A stretch of DNA of 64,000 nucleotides from Streptomyces sp. 11x1 (GTDB lineage: Bacteria > Actinomycetota > Actinomycetes > Streptomycetales > Streptomycetaceae), in assembly GCF_032598905.1 (NCBI RefSeq), contig NZ_CP122458.1, positions 992,001 to 1,056,000 on the forward strand, read 5' to 3'. Of the stretch, positions 19,024 to 28,917 are shown one piece after another (within the stretch, counting starts at the first letter, position 1; each line of letters begins with the position of its first letter). The position numbers were made by a program, and so were the translations under genes. A model generated the notes under the pieces. The model was not told the origin of the DNA, ran no database searches, and was given only the letters and a program-made list of their open reading frames with translations.

Positions 19024-20076
19024 GTGCCGCTCGCACGCCCCGTCCGCCATGCCGTCCTGTTCCTGACCGCCGGTGCCCTGGCGCTGACCGGCTGCGGGGG
19101 CTCCGCTTCCCCAGCGTCGCCGGACCGCGGTCCGGCCCCCGGCGGATCCGCCGGTCATCCGGTGACGCTCGACAACTGCGGGCGCGAGGTGCGGGTCGAC
19201 AGCCCGCCCGAGCGCGCCGTCTCCCTCAACCAGGGCACGACCGAGATCCTGCTCTCCCTCGGGCTCGCCGACCGTGTGGTGGGCACCGCCACCTGGACCG
19301 ATCCGCTGCCGAAGGGGCTCGGGAAGGCCAACGCGAAGGTGCCCCGGCTCGCCGATGACGCGCCCTCCTTCGAGAAGGTCCTCGACGCCGAACCCGACCT
19401 CGTCGTCTCCTCGTTCGCCTCCACGCTCGGCAAGGGCGGGGTGGCGACCCGGGAGGAGTTCGAGAAGCTCGGCGTGCCCACGTATCTGTCGCCGTCGGAC
19501 TGTGTGGGCAAGGACAACAGCGGGGACGGCGACGGCGTCCGCACCGAGCCGCTGACCATGGAGACGGTCTACGGCGAAGTCCGCGATCTGGCCCGGATCT
19601 TCGGGGTCGAGGAGCGCGGCGAGAAGCTGGTGGCCGAGCTGAGGTCCCGGGTGAGGAGGGCGACCGCCGGACTCGACGCGCGTGGGGTCACCGTCCTGTA
19701 CTGGTTCGCCAATGACCAATCCCCGTACCTCGCCGGGTGCTGCGGCGCCCCCGGGATCATCACCCGTGAACTGGGCGCGAAGAACGTCTTCGACGACACC
19801 GACGAGGAGTGGCCCCAGGTCAACTGGGAGACCGTCGCCGACCGCGACCCGGACGTCCTCGTCATCGGGGACCTGGTCCGCAAGCAGCAGACGGCCGAGA
19901 CTGCCACGAAGAAGATCGAGTTCCTGGAGTCCGACCCGGTCACCCGGAACATGACGGCGGTGCGCGAGAAGCGGTACGTAAGGCTGCCGGGCCAGGCCAT
20001 GAACCCCACGATCCGCACCGTCGAGGGCGTGGAGAAGCTCGCGACGGCGCTGCGCGAGTACGGCCTCACGGGATGA
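19024..20076 (+). CDS. btuF: Corrinoid ABC transporter substrate-binding lipoprotein (BtuF type)
   Basis: This 350-residue solute-binding lipoprotein starts at GTG 19024 after GAAGGAAG and has a lipobox ALALTGCGG (Cys near residue 23), so it is anchored outside the membrane. It has the bilobed PeriBP fold of class III binding proteins: NCGREVRVDSPPERAVSLNQ, TEILLSLGLADRVVGTA, and the second lobe EEWPQVNWETVADRDPDVLVI. Location behind a cobalamin riboswitch and before FecCD permease and ATPase genes points to vitamin B12 or other corrinoid uptake rather than siderophore uptake. The stop overlaps the permease start. Confidence 0.85.
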   Translation: MPLARPVRHAVLFLTAGALALTGCGGSASPASPDRGPAPGGSAGHPVTLDNCGREVRVDSPPERAVSLNQGTTEILLSLGLADRVVGTATWTDPLPKGLGKANAKVPRLADDAPSFEKVLDAEPDLVVSSFASTLGKGGVATREEFEKLGVPTYLSPSDCVGKDNSGDGDGVRTEPLTMETVYGEVRDLARIFGVEERGEKLVAELRSRVRRATAGLDARGVTVLYWFANDQSPYLAGCCGAPGIITRELGAKNVFDDTDEEWPQVNWETVADRDPDVLVIGDLVRKQQTAETATKKIEFLESDPVTRNMTAVREKRYVRLPGQAMNPTIRTVEGVEKLATALREYGLTG

Positions 20077-21200
20077 CGGCCCCGGAACCCGAGACGGAGC
20101 CCGGCACGAGCCCGGTGGCCGACCAGGTGACCGGAACGTCGGCCCCCGCCAAGGGACGGCGGGCGGCTGCGGCGAGGGCCGTCGGTCGAGGGCTGTGGTG
20201 GGGGTCGGCTTGGTCGGCCGGGGGCGCGGTGCTGTGTCTGTCCGTCGCCCTCGCGATCACCATCGGGCCGGCCGACATCGATGTGGTCGACGTCTGGTCC
20301 ACGGTGGTGGCCCATCTCGGCTGGGGGCACACGGAGTTGACGCCCATCCGGGACGGCATCGTGTGGAACCTACGATTGCCGCGCACCCTGCTGGCCGCCG
20401 TGTGCGGGGCCGGACTGGCCGTGTGCGGCGCGGTGATGCAGTCCCTGCTGCGCAACCCGCTCGCCGACCCCTTCGTGCTCGGCGTCTCCTCCGGCGCGTC
20501 GACCGGCGCGGTCGTGGTCGTCGTGCTCGGCGCGGGAGGCGGCGCGCTGTCGGTCTCCGGCGGCGCGTTCCTGGGCGCGGTGGCCTCCTTCGGCCTCGTG
20601 CTGCTGCTCAGCCACACCCTCGGCGGCACCACCGACCGGGTGGTGCTGGTCGGGGTCGCGGCCATGCAACTGTTCTCCGCGCTCACCTCCTTCATCGTGA
20701 TGACCGCGGCCGACGCGGAGACGACCCGCGCGGTGCTGTTCTGGCTGCTCGGCTCGCTCAGCGGTGCCGACTGGACGGATGTGACGGTGTGCCTGGTGGT
20801 GCTGGTGGCGGTGCTACTGGTCTGCCTGGGGCACACCCACGCGCTGGACGCGTTCGCGTTCGGGCACGACGCGGCGGCCTCGCTCGGCGTCTCCGTGGCC
20901 CGCGTCCGGCTCGTCCTGCTGTGCGCCACCGCCCTGCTCACGGCCGCCCTGGTCGCCTCGGCCGGGGCCATCGGCTTCGTCGGCCTGGTGCTGCCGCACG
21001 CCGCACGCGCACTGACCGGCTCCGGCCACGGTCGGCTCCTGCCGGCCTCCGCACTGGCCGGGGCCGTATTCCTGGTGTGGGTCGACACCCTCGCCCGTAC
21101 CGTCCTGGACCCGCAGGAGGTGCCGGTCGGGGTGGTGACGTCCCTCATCGGCGTCCCGGCGTTCGTTGCCATCATGTACCGGACCAGGAGCGCCCGATGA
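20073..21200 (+). CDS. btuC: Corrinoid ABC transporter permease (FecCD family)
   Basis: This 375-residue FecCD/BtuC-type permease has about ten hydrophobic helices after a hydrophilic ~40-residue N-terminus. Family marks include RLPRTLLAAVCGAGLAVCGA, MQSLLRNPLADPFVLGVSSG near residue 122 and the cytoplasmic coupling region SAGAIGFVGLVLPHAAR near residue 300. It starts at ATG 20073, overlapping the btuF stop by four bases, and overlaps the ATPase start (ATGA at 21197), so all three are translated together. Confidence 0.9.
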   Translation: MTAPEPETEPGTSPVADQVTGTSAPAKGRRAAAARAVGRGLWWGSAWSAGGAVLCLSVALAITIGPADIDVVDVWSTVVAHLGWGHTELTPIRDGIVWNLRLPRTLLAAVCGAGLAVCGAVMQSLLRNPLADPFVLGVSSGASTGAVVVVVLGAGGGALSVSGGAFLGAVASFGLVLLLSHTLGGTTDRVVLVGVAAMQLFSALTSFIVMTAADAETTRAVLFWLLGSLSGADWTDVTVCLVVLVAVLLVCLGHTHALDAFAFGHDAAASLGVSVARVRLVLLCATALLTAALVASAGAIGFVGLVLPHAARALTGSGHGRLLPASALAGAVFLVWVDTLARTVLDPQEVPVGVVTSLIGVPAFVAIMYRTRSAR

Positions 21201-21994
21201 CCGACACCGCCCCCAGCGCCTCCCCCGGGCTGCGCGCCGAGCGGGTGTCCCGGACCGCCGACGGCACGCTGATCCTGGACGGGGTCAGCGTGGCGCCCCG
21301 GCCCGGCACCGTCACCGGTCTGCTCGGCCCCAACGGCTCGGGCAAGTCCACCCTGCTGCGTCTGCTCGCCGGGGTCCTCGCGCCCGCCTCGGGGGTCGTC
21401 ACCCTCGACGACTGTCCACTGGACCGGGTGGGCCGCCGGGCGGTCGCCCGACGGATCGCTGTTGTAGCCCAACAGGCTGACACCCAGGTCGAGTTGACAG
21501 TCCAGGACGTCGTACGGCTGGGCCGTGTCCCGCACCGCCGAGCGTGGTCGCCCGCCTCGCGAGCCGACGAGGAGGCCGTCCGCACGGCCCTGGCCCGCAC
21601 GGGTCTGGCCGACAAGGCCCGCCGGTCCTGGCACACCCTGTCGGGCGGTGAGCGCCAGCGGGTCCAGATCGCCCGCGCCCTCGCCCAGGAGCCGAACGAA
21701 CTCCTCCTGGACGAGCCCACCAACCACCTCGACATCCAGCACCAGCTCGCCCTGCTGACCCTGATCCGCGAACTCCGTCTGACCAGCGTCGTCGCCCTGC
21801 ACGACCTGAACCTCGCCGCCATGTACTGCGACCAGCTCGTCGTGCTGCGGCAGGGCCGCGTGGTGGCCGCCGGGACCCCGCACGACGTCCTCACCGAGTC
21901 CCTGATCGCCGACGTCTACGGCGTACGGGCCACCGTCACCGCCACCGGCCCCGACGAAGGACCCCACATCCGCTTCCTGGGCCCGCTGCCCTAG
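21197..21994 (+). CDS. btuD: Corrinoid ABC transporter ATP-binding protein
   Basis: This 265-residue ABC ATPase has Walker A GPNGSGKST near residue 44, a Q-loop in VVAQQADTQVELTVQDVV, the signature LSGGERQRVQIARAL near residue 150, Walker B LLLDEPTNHLD and the switch His in VVALHDLNLA. It powers the btuFC importer. Overlap with the permease stop shows coupling. It is the last gene under the riboswitch. Confidence 0.9.
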   Translation: MTDTAPSASPGLRAERVSRTADGTLILDGVSVAPRPGTVTGLLGPNGSGKSTLLRLLAGVLAPASGVVTLDDCPLDRVGRRAVARRIAVVAQQADTQVELTVQDVVRLGRVPHRRAWSPASRADEEAVRTALARTGLADKARRSWHTLSGGERQRVQIARALAQEPNELLLDEPTNHLDIQHQLALLTLIRELRLTSVVALHDLNLAAMYCDQLVVLRQGRVVAAGTPHDVLTESLIADVYGVRATVTATGPDEGPHIRFLGPLP

Positions 21995-22049
21995 GCCGTG
22001 GCGCTCCGACGGGCGGGGAGGACCGACCGGGGCCCGCGGCCCAGGTCGC

Positions 22050-22303
22050 TCAAGTCGCCCGCGCGGGCCGGTCCTTGCCCGGCTCGGCCGGCGCCTCGAC
22101 GGGTCCGCGGAGTCCGGCCACGGCCTCGCGCGGAGCCATGCCCGACGCCCAGTGGTCCGCCACGTCCTCCTCCACGAAGGGCAGCTCTCCCGCGAGCACC
22201 TTCTGCGCGCGGGCCGTGTCCAGCGTGCCCGCGAGTCCGCCGAGGCCCGCCCCACGACGATCGCCTCGTGGCCCCATCTCAGGTCGACGGCGTTCCATGC
22301 CAC
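22050..22303 (-). pseudogene. Small decayed ORF, family not recognised
   Basis: On the minus strand, ATG 22303 begins MAWNAVDLRWGHEAIVVGRA. A one-base shift then leads into a second frame, GLGGLAGTLDTARAQKVLAG, followed by ELPFVEEDVADHWASG, ending at 22050. The two parts together read like one ~80-residue protein piece with normal composition. It lies between the importer ATPase and an AraC regulator. I do not recognise the family. It may be a frameshifted small gene or a gene end. Confidence 0.35.
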
Positions 22304-22361
22304 CGGCGGACGAGAGGCGGGGGCGGGCGCGCGACGGCGTGAAGTCGCCGCGCGCCGGCGC

Positions 22362-23228
22362 TCAGAGCGAGGCCCGCTCCACCGGGATCCACAGCTCCGC
22401 GTCGGCCCGCGCCGCGTCGGGCGAGAGCCTGGTCCGCAGGATCTCGGGGCCCGGACGGCTCCGGTACGGGTTGGACGGGAACCACTGGGTGAACACGTCC
22501 CGCCACAGATGCTGCAGCGCCTGCGGGAAGGGCCCGGAGTTCTCGAACACCGCCCATGTTCCGGCCGGGACGACGAGCTCGTCCATGTCCTCGGGGGCGG
22601 CTGCTCGCGTCACCGCTCCGTGGAAGTAGTCGAGTTCGGTGCCCTCGGCACGACTGGCGTCGAGATTGTCGCTGATCGCGACGATCCCCCTCGGCTCCTG
22701 GTCGGACAGGCTCTCGATCCGGTCGAGCGTCTCCTTTCCCAGGCCCCGGATGAATTCGGCGATCGCCGGGTTCATCCCCTCGTGCACGAGCGGGACCCGG
22801 GCCTTCCTCCCGACCACCCGGAACTCCTCCTTCTCCATCACTCGGTATCGCATGCTGCTGCTCCCTTCGACGACGAGGCGGAAGGACATCCGGGGCTGCG
22901 ACCGCAGGCTCGCGCCGGTCCGCCGGGCCTCACCGGGACCGACGCCGTGCAGGGCGCGGAACGCCCGTGCGAACGCCTCTCCGGAGCCGTAGCCGTAGCG
23001 CACCGCGATCTCCAGCAGTGTCCGCTCGTCGGCCAGCACCTCGGCACCGGCCACGGTCAGCCGCCGTCGTCGGATGTACTCCGACAGCGGCATGCCCGCG
23101 AGCGCCGAGAAGAGCCGCCGCAGGTGGTACTCCGACGTCACCGCGACCCGTGCGAGGTCCGCCACCTCGATCGGCTGATCGAGATGGCGTTCGACGTGCT
23201 CCATGGCCTGGTTGAGCCGCTCCAGCAC
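22362..23228 (-). CDS. AraC-family regulator with GyrI-like effector domain
   Basis: This 288-residue protein has an N-terminal AraC/XylS double helix-turn-helix (residues ~5-105: IEVADLARVAVTSEYHLRRLF, RRRRLTVAGAEVLADERTLLEIAVRYGYGSGEAFARAFRA split over two helices) and a C-terminal GyrI-like small-molecule domain (about 125-288), with MEKEEFRVVGRKARVPL and GTWAVFENSGPFP. This Rob/BmrR-like arrangement usually senses hydrophobic drugs. The GTG at 23228 is chosen because AAGGAAGGAGG lies just before it. No partner efflux gene is adjacent, so the target is unknown. Confidence 0.85.
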   Translation of the reverse strand: MLERLNQAMEHVERHLDQPIEVADLARVAVTSEYHLRRLFSALAGMPLSEYIRRRRLTVAGAEVLADERTLLEIAVRYGYGSGEAFARAFRALHGVGPGEARRTGASLRSQPRMSFRLVVEGSSSMRYRVMEKEEFRVVGRKARVPLVHEGMNPAIAEFIRGLGKETLDRIESLSDQEPRGIVAISDNLDASRAEGTELDYFHGAVTRAAAPEDMDELVVPAGTWAVFENSGPFPQALQHLWRDVFTQWFPSNPYRSRPGPEILRTRLSPDAARADAELWIPVERASL

Positions 23229-23373
23229 CCCGGCCTCCTTCCTTTCGACCACCACGCTAGGAAGCGGCCACGCCACCCCACCCGACATCCTGTGCCCGCT
23301 CCGGTCGGGTGGGTGACCACGCACCGCACCGCGCGCCGACGCTCCGCCGAGTCGGTGACCGCACACCGCCGAG

Positions 23374-23526
23374 GGTTCCAGCGGGCTGCGCTACATCCTC
23401 AACCCGCCCGGTACGACCGCCCGGATCCACCAGCACCTGGACATCGGCCAGGGCGAGGTGGACTGGGACGCGTTCTTCGGCACCCTGCGCGAGCCGGACT
23501 TCGACGGGGTGGCCACCGCTCTCGGT
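23374..23526 (+). pseudogene. Sugar phosphate isomerase/epimerase (TIM barrel) fragment
   Basis: The + strand reads [20 protein letters not shown] followed by [20 protein letters not shown] and [10 protein letters not shown]. This is the conserved end of IolE/IolH-like sugar isomerases, where [14 protein letters not shown] carries a metal-binding His. There is no start and the matching C-terminus is lost after DGVATA. It sits in the short gap between the AraC gene and the cobN stop, so it is a leftover of a larger gene removed by deletion. Confidence 0.65.
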
Positions 23527-23592
23527 ACGGGCCGGCAGATTGCCGAGACACAGGTGCGGGGCGGTCCACCGCCCCGCACCCCCGCGCCGTCG

Positions 23593-26500
23593 TCAGCTGT
23601 CGCCGCCCTCCAGGTCGCCCTCCGTCTCCAGGTACACCTGGCGCAGCGCCTCCAGCACCGCCGGGTCGGGCTTCTCCCACATGCCGCGCGACTCCGCCTC
23701 CAGGAGCCGCTCGGCGATGCCGTGCAGGGCCCAGGGGTTGGCCTGCTGGAGGAACTCTCGGTTGGTCTCGTCCAGGACGTAGGTCTCGGTGAGCTTGTCG
23801 TACATCCAGTCGGCGATCACACCCGTGGTGGCGTCGTAGCCGAACAGGTAGTCGACGGTGGCGGCGAGTTCGAAGGCACCCTTGTAGCCGTGGCGGCGCA
23901 TCGCCTCGATCCACTTGGGGTTGACGACGCGGGCCCGGAAGACCCGGGACGTCTCCTCCACCAGGGTGCGGGTGCGGACCGTCTCCGGGCGGGTGGAATC
24001 GCCGATGTACGCCTCGGGGGCCGTGCCGCGCAGCGCGCGGACCGTGGCCACCATGCCTCCGTGGTACTGGAAGTAGTCGTCGGAGTCGGCGATGTCGTGC
24101 TCGCGGGTGTCCGTGTTCTTCGCGGCCACCTCGATCCGCTTGTACGCCGTCTCCATCTCCTCGCGGGCCGGGCGCCCGTCCAGCTCCCGGCCGTAGGCGT
24201 AGCCGCCCCAGACCGTGTAGACCTCGGCGAGGTCGGCGTCGGTGCGCCAGTCCCGGGAGTCGATGAGCTGGAGCAGTCCGGCGCCGTACGTGCCGGGGCG
24301 GGAGCCGAAGATCCGGGTGGTGGCCCGGCGTTCGTCCCCGTGGGCCGCCAGGTCGGCCTGGACGTGGGCCCGGACGTGGTTGACCTCGGCCGGCTCGTCG
24401 AGCGACGCGGCCAGCCGTACGGCGTCGTCCAGCAGCCCGATGGTGTGCGGGAACGCGTCTCGGAAGAAGCCCGAGATGCGCAGGGTGACATCGACCCGGG
24501 GGCGGCCCAACTCCTCGGCCGGGACGGCCTCCAGTCCGGTCACCCGGCGCGAGGCATCGTCCCAGACCGGGCGGACGCCGAGCAGGGCGAGGGCCTCGGC
24601 CACGTCGTCGCCGGCCGTGCGCATGGCGCTGGTGCCCCACAGGGAGAGACCGACGGAGGTGGGCCATTCGCCGTTGTCGGCGCGGTAGCGCTCCAGCAGG
24701 GAGTCGGCGAGGGCCTGGCCGGTCTCCCACGCGAGGCGGGAGGGGACGGCCTTGGGGTCGACGGAGTAGAAGTTCCGGCCGGTCGGCAGGACGTTGACCA
24801 GGCCGCGGAGCGGGGAGCCCGAGGGGCCGGCCGGGACGAAGCCGCCGTTCAGGGCGTGCACGGTGTGGTGGAGTTCGGCGGTGGTGGCCCGCAGCCGCGG
24901 GACGACCTCGCGGGCGGCGAACTCCAGGATGGCCGTGACCTGTTCACCGTGCTCGTCCGGTACGGAGTCCGGGTCCCAGCCCAGCTCCTCCATCCGCTCG
25001 ACCAGGGCGCGGGCCTTCGCCTCCGCCTCGTCGGCGGTGGTGCGGGTCGCGGCGGACTCGTCGAGGCCGAGTGCCTCGCGCAGGCCGGGCAGAGCCTGGG
25101 TGCCGCCCCAGATCTGGCGGGCACGCAGGATGGCGAGGACCAGGTTGACGCGGTCGGCACCGCCCGGCGGGGTGCCGAGGACGTGCAGGCCGTCGCGGAT
25201 CTGGGCGTCCTTGACCTCGCACAGCCAGCCGTCGACGTGCAGCAGGAAGTCGTCGAAGCCGTCGTCCTCGGGGCGGTCGTTCAGGCCCAGGTCGTGGTCG
25301 AGCTTGGCGGCCTGGATGAGGGTCCAGATCTGGGCGCGGATCGCGGGGAGCTTCGCCGGGTCCATGGAGGAGATCTGGGCGTACTCGTCGAGGAGTTGCT
25401 CCAGGCGCGCGATGTCGCCGTAGGAGTCGGCGCGGGCCATCGGCGGCACGAGGTGGTCGACGAGCGTGGCGTGGACGCGGCGCTTTGCCTGGGTGCCCTC
25501 GCCCGGGTCGTTGACCAGGAAGGGGTAGACCAGGGGCAGGTCGCCCAGCGCGGCGTCCGGGCCGCAGGCCGCCGAGAGGCCCGCGTTCTTGCCGGGCAGC
25601 CACTCCAGGTTGCCGTGCTTGCCGAGGTGGATCATCGCGTCGGCGCCGAAGCCACCGTCGTCGGCGCGGGCCGCGATCCAGCGGTAGGCGGCGAGGTAGT
25701 GGTGCGAGGGCGGGAGGTCCGGGTCGTGGTAGATCGCGATCGGGTTCTCGCCGAAGCCGCGCGGCGGCTGGATGAGGATCAGCAGATTGCCGAAGCGCAG
25801 CGCCGCGAGGACGATGTCGCCCTCCGGGTTGGCGCTGCGGTCGACGAACATCTCGCCGGGCGCCGGCCCCCAGTGCTCCTCGACGGCCGTGCGCAGTTCC
25901 TGGGGGAGTTCGGCGTACCAGCGGCGGTAGTCGGCGGCCGGGATACGGACCGGGTTGCGGGCCAACTGCTCCTCGGTCAGCCAGTCCTGGTCGTGGCCGC
26001 CCGCCTCGATCAGCGCGCGGATCAGCTCGTCGCCGTCGCCGGAGGCCAGGCCCGGCACCTCGGCGTCGGTCCCGAAGTCGTAGCCCTCCTCGCGCAGTCG
26101 GCGCAGCAGGGCGACGGCGCTGGCGGGTGTGTCGAGGCCGACCGCGTTGCCGATGCGGGAGTGCTTGGTCGGGTAGGCGGAGAGGACGAGCGCGAGGCGC
26201 TTGTCGGCGTTGGCGATGTGGCGCAGGCGCGCGTGGCGTACGGCGATCCCGGCGACGCGGGCGGCGCGCTCGGGGTCGGCGACGTAGGCCGGGAGGCCGT
26301 CCTCGTCGATCTCCTTGAAGGAGAACGGGACGGTGATCAGGCGGCCGTCGAACTCGGGGACGGCGATCTGGCTGGCCGCGTCGAGCGGGGAGACGCCCTC
26401 GTCGTTCTCCTCCCAGACGGACCGCGAACCGGTCAGGCACAGGGCCTGGAGGATCGGCACGTCGAGGCCGGTCAGGGCGCCCGCGTCCCAGGACTCGTCG

Positions 26501-27225
26501 TCGCCGCCGGCCGAGGCCTCGGCGGGCTTGGTGCCGCCCGCGGCGAGGACGGTGGTCACGATGGCGTCGGCGGCGCGGAGTTCCTCGATCAGCTCGGGTT
26601 CCGGGGCCCGCAGCGACGCCACGTAGAGCGGGAGCGCCCGGGCGCCCTTGTCCTCGATCGCCCCGCACAGGGCGTCCACGAAGGCGGTGTTGCCGCTCAT
26701 GTGGTGGGCGCGGTAGTAGAGCACGGCGACGGTCGGGCCGTCGGCGGTGGCGCGGGCGGTGCGCTCCAGCGGGCCCCAGGAGGGCGCGGGCGCGGGCGCG
26801 TCGAAGCCGTGGCCGGTGAGCAGGACCGTGTCGGAGAGGAAGCGGGCCAACTGCTCCAGGTTGGCGGGGCCGCCGTGCGCGAGATAGGCGTGGGCCTCCG
26901 CGGCGATGCCGACGGGGACGGTGGAGGCGGCCATCAGCTGGGCGTCGGGGGCCTGTTCACCGGTGAGGACGACGACCGGGCGACCGTCGGCGAGCAGCAG
27001 GTCGAGGCCGTCCTGCCAGGCACGGATGCCACCGAGCAGGCGTACGACGACCAGGTCGGTGCCGTCGAGGAGCGCGGGGAGGTCCTCCAGCGCGAGGCGG
27101 GAGGGGTTGGCGAAGCGGTAGGGGACCGGGCCGGCGGCCGCGCGGGCGCTGAGCAGGTCGGTGTCGGAGGTCGACAGGAGCAGGATGCGGGGCTGCGCGG
27201 AGCGCTCCCCGGACGATGGCTGCAT
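23593..27225 (-). CDS. cobN: Cobaltochelatase subunit CobN
   Basis: This 1210-residue protein is the large, substrate-binding subunit of the ATP-dependent aerobic cobaltochelatase that inserts cobalt into hydrogenobyrinic acid a,c-diamide. Family motifs include the N-terminal [68 protein letters not shown] and the C-terminal [20 protein letters not shown] and [18 protein letters not shown] 27225 is preferred over an upstream in-frame ATG at 27354 because the upstream part coincides with a cobalamin riboswitch. The small chelatase subunits are not in the window. Magnesium chelatase H subunits are related, but cobalamin genes surround this one. Confidence 0.93.
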   Translation of the reverse strand: MQPSSGERSAQPRILLLSTSDTDLLSARAAAGPVPYRFANPSRLALEDLPALLDGTDLVVVRLLGGIRAWQDGLDLLLADGRPVVVLTGEQAPDAQLMAASTVPVGIAAEAHAYLAHGGPANLEQLARFLSDTVLLTGHGFDAPAPAPSWGPLERTARATADGPTVAVLYYRAHHMSGNTAFVDALCGAIEDKGARALPLYVASLRAPEPELIEELRAADAIVTTVLAAGGTKPAEASAGGDDESWDAGALTGLDVPILQALCLTGSRSVWEENDEGVSPLDAASQIAVPEFDGRLITVPFSFKEIDEDGLPAYVADPERAARVAGIAVRHARLRHIANADKRLALVLSAYPTKHSRIGNAVGLDTPASAVALLRRLREEGYDFGTDAEVPGLASGDGDELIRALIEAGGHDQDWLTEEQLARNPVRIPAADYRRWYAELPQELRTAVEEHWGPAPGEMFVDRSANPEGDIVLAALRFGNLLILIQPPRGFGENPIAIYHDPDLPPSHHYLAAYRWIAARADDGGFGADAMIHLGKHGNLEWLPGKNAGLSAACGPDAALGDLPLVYPFLVNDPGEGTQAKRRVHATLVDHLVPPMARADSYGDIARLEQLLDEYAQISSMDPAKLPAIRAQIWTLIQAAKLDHDLGLNDRPEDDGFDDFLLHVDGWLCEVKDAQIRDGLHVLGTPPGGADRVNLVLAILRARQIWGGTQALPGLREALGLDESAATRTTADEAEAKARALVERMEELGWDPDSVPDEHGEQVTAILEFAAREVVPRLRATTAELHHTVHALNGGFVPAGPSGSPLRGLVNVLPTGRNFYSVDPKAVPSRLAWETGQALADSLLERYRADNGEWPTSVGLSLWGTSAMRTAGDDVAEALALLGVRPVWDDASRRVTGLEAVPAEELGRPRVDVTLRISGFFRDAFPHTIGLLDDAVRLAASLDEPAEVNHVRAHVQADLAAHGDERRATTRIFGSRPGTYGAGLLQLIDSRDWRTDADLAEVYTVWGGYAYGRELDGRPAREEMETAYKRIEVAAKNTDTREHDIADSDDYFQYHGGMVATVRALRGTAPEAYIGDSTRPETVRTRTLVEETSRVFRARVVNPKWIEAMRRHGYKGAFELAATVDYLFGYDATTGVIADWMYDKLTETYVLDETNREFLQQANPWALHGIAERLLEAESRGMWEKPDPAVLEALRQVYLETEGDLEGGDS

Positions 27226-27299
27226 GCGGCTGCTGGCCTTCCTCGGGGTCCGCGCCCCGGGCGGTGTCGGTTCGAAGTCTCCCCGGCCCGGGCGGACCG

Positions 27300-27425
27300 A
27301 GCGGTACGGGGAAGGGAGTTCCTGACTCGCCCGACCCTCCTGGGACGGGCTCACAGTGGCGGGACCGCGCCGGACTCACACCGGGCTTCCTCCCCTAGGG
27401 AATGTGACGGCAGACCCTAGCGCCG
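27300..27425 (-). promoter_or_regulatory. Cobalamin riboswitch upstream of cobN
   Basis: Read on the minus strand, the leader has GAAGCCCGGTGTGAGTCCGG, then CGCGGTCCCGCCACTGTGAG, then GAGTCAGGAACTCCC. These match the invariant core and B12-box segments of the cobalamin riboswitch. It lies about 75-200 bases before the cobN start. It should turn down chelatase synthesis at high cobalamin. The divergent cobG operon starts about 100 bases beyond its 5' end and is not downstream of it. Confidence 0.9.
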
Positions 27426-27528
27426 TGGGTGGCGTCGATGGATCGGATGATCCACCGATCAGCATAGTAAGGGTCGCCTCAAAAGGGCGGAGGATACGTC
27501 CGTTGTGCCGGTGGGTATGCTCGCCGCC

Positions 27529-28836
27529 ATGTCCACGCCTCCCCTGCGTTCATCGTCCCAGGCCACAGCGGTCACACGGGACCGCGGCGACGCCTGCCCG
27601 GGGACGCTGCGGCTGCATACGGCGGACGACGGGGCGCTGGCCCGGGTCCGGGTGCCCGGCGGTGTGCTGGGCGTCCGCCAGGCGGAGGCGCTCGCGGAGG
27701 CGTCGCGACGGCTCGGCGACGGTGATCTTCACCTCACTTCCCGCGGCAACGTCCAGTTGCGTGGGCTGGCCGACGGCTGCGGGGGCGAGCTGGCCGAGTC
27801 GCTGGACGCGGCCGGACTGTTGCCGTCCGCCGGGCACGAACGCGTGCGCAACATCGTCGCCTCGCCCCTGTCCGGTCTCGACGGACGCGGTCTGCGCGAC
27901 GTACGGCCCTGGCTGTCCGCCCTCGACACCGCGTTGTGCGCGAGCGAGGCGGCGCGGGGGTTGTCGGGCCGGTTCCTGTTCGCGCTCGACGACGGGCGCG
28001 GCGATGTGACCGCGCTGGACGCCGATGTGACCGTCCGGGCGGCCGAGGACGGTGGCGCGCTGCTGAGCCTGGGGACGGCCGGGGAGAGCCTGGCGCTTCC
28101 CGGCGAGGACGCGGCCCGTGCCGCGCTGACCGCCGCCGAGACTTTCCTGGAGGCGGCGCGGGAGAGCGGGGCCCGGGTCTGGCGTGTGACCGAACTCCCC
28201 TTCCAGGACGGGCTGCTCGAGCAGGTCCGGGACCGGCTGACCGCCGTCGGCGTCGACTCCGTGGGCCGGGTGCGAGACGAGAGCGGGACGACGACCGCAG
28301 CCGAGGGCGGCCCGGTCCCGGGCACCGTCGGCGACGCCCTCTGCGTGCACGCCCCCCTCGGTCGTCTCACACCTCCCCAGTGGCGGGAGTTGAGCGCCCT
28401 CGCGGCCGCGACACCGTCCCGTGAACTGCGGCTGACGCCGTGGCGCGGCGTCGTCGTACCCGTACCGGGCCTGAGCGAGGAGCAGGCGGCCGACGCGCTC
28501 GGCCGGCTCTCGGTCACCGGCCTCGTCACCGATCCGGCCTCCCCCTGGCTACGTGTCGGGGCCTGCATCGGACGGCCCGGCTGCGCGAAGTCCCTGGCGG
28601 ACGTACGGGCGGACGCCACCGAGAGCCTGACGGCGGCAGGACGCGCGGGGCTCCCCCTGTACTGGTCCGGCTGTGAGCGCCGCTGCGGCCACCCCCGAGG
28701 CGAACGGATCGACGTGGTGGCGGTGGAGGGCGGCGGCTACGAGCTCTCCCGCACCGTCCCCGGCCGAAGCCCGCGCACCGCCCCCATGGCGGACCCGTCC
28801 CGACTCGCCGCCGCCCTGGGGGAGATCACCCCCTAG
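27529..28836 (+). CDS. cobG: Precorrin-3B synthase (CobG)
   Basis: This ~435-residue protein of the nitrite/sulfite reductase fold is the oxygen-dependent precorrin-3B synthase that prepares ring contraction in the aerobic B12 pathway. It shows two ferredoxin-like half domains (residues ~20-90 and ~250-320), the substrate motif DLHLTSRGNVQLRGL, and the 4Fe-4S/siroheme-type cysteines GACIGRPGCAKSL and YWSGCERRCGHP. The start is uncertain: ATG 27529, ATG 27517 and GTG 27505 are all in frame, and GGAGG at 27489-27493 would favour GTG 27505. It heads a cobG-cobH-cobIJ run and diverges from cobN. Confidence 0.88.
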   Translation: MSTPPLRSSSQATAVTRDRGDACPGTLRLHTADDGALARVRVPGGVLGVRQAEALAEASRRLGDGDLHLTSRGNVQLRGLADGCGGELAESLDAAGLLPSAGHERVRNIVASPLSGLDGRGLRDVRPWLSALDTALCASEAARGLSGRFLFALDDGRGDVTALDADVTVRAAEDGGALLSLGTAGESLALPGEDAARAALTAAETFLEAARESGARVWRVTELPFQDGLLEQVRDRLTAVGVDSVGRVRDESGTTTAAEGGPVPGTVGDALCVHAPLGRLTPPQWRELSALAAATPSRELRLTPWRGVVVPVPGLSEEQAADALGRLSVTGLVTDPASPWLRVGACIGRPGCAKSLADVRADATESLTAAGRAGLPLYWSGCERRCGHPRGERIDVVAVEGGGYELSRTVPGRSPRTAPMADPSRLAAALGEITP

Positions 28837-28881
28837 ACCACCGAGAAGCCGCACGACACGGACCCGATGGCGCACACAACC

Positions 28882-28917
28882 CGCACAACGCGCACGAACC
28901 GCACGACCCGCACGAAC
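28882..28917 (+). repeat. 9-bp degenerate tandem repeat before cobH
   Basis: Four units, CGCACAACG, CGCACGAAC, CGCACGACC and CGCACGAAC, follow each other with an exact 9-base period in the gap between cobG and cobH. If translation began at the upstream ATG 28867 they would give an RTTRTN-type peptide. The repeat is probably an untranslated spacer. Confidence 0.6.

Noticed and set aside
19024..21994. Siderophore (iron) ABC importer
   Set aside because: The FecCD/FecE families fit iron as well, but the leader is a clear cobalamin riboswitch and the neighbours are cobalamin genes, so corrinoid uptake is preferred.
23593..27225. Magnesium chelatase H subunit
   Set aside because: It is related in sequence to CobN, but there are no bacteriochlorophyll genes here and a cobalamin riboswitch controls the gene.
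23458..27420. Open plus-strand frame of about 1320 codons opposite cobN
   Set aside because: It is the antisense of cobN. Its composition (runs of Gly, Val, Arg, Asp) is what GC-rich third positions give on the opposite strand, and it has no family motif beyond the isomerase scrap at its start.
28882..28917. CRISPR-like repeat array
   Set aside because: Units are only 9 bases, tandem and without spacers.
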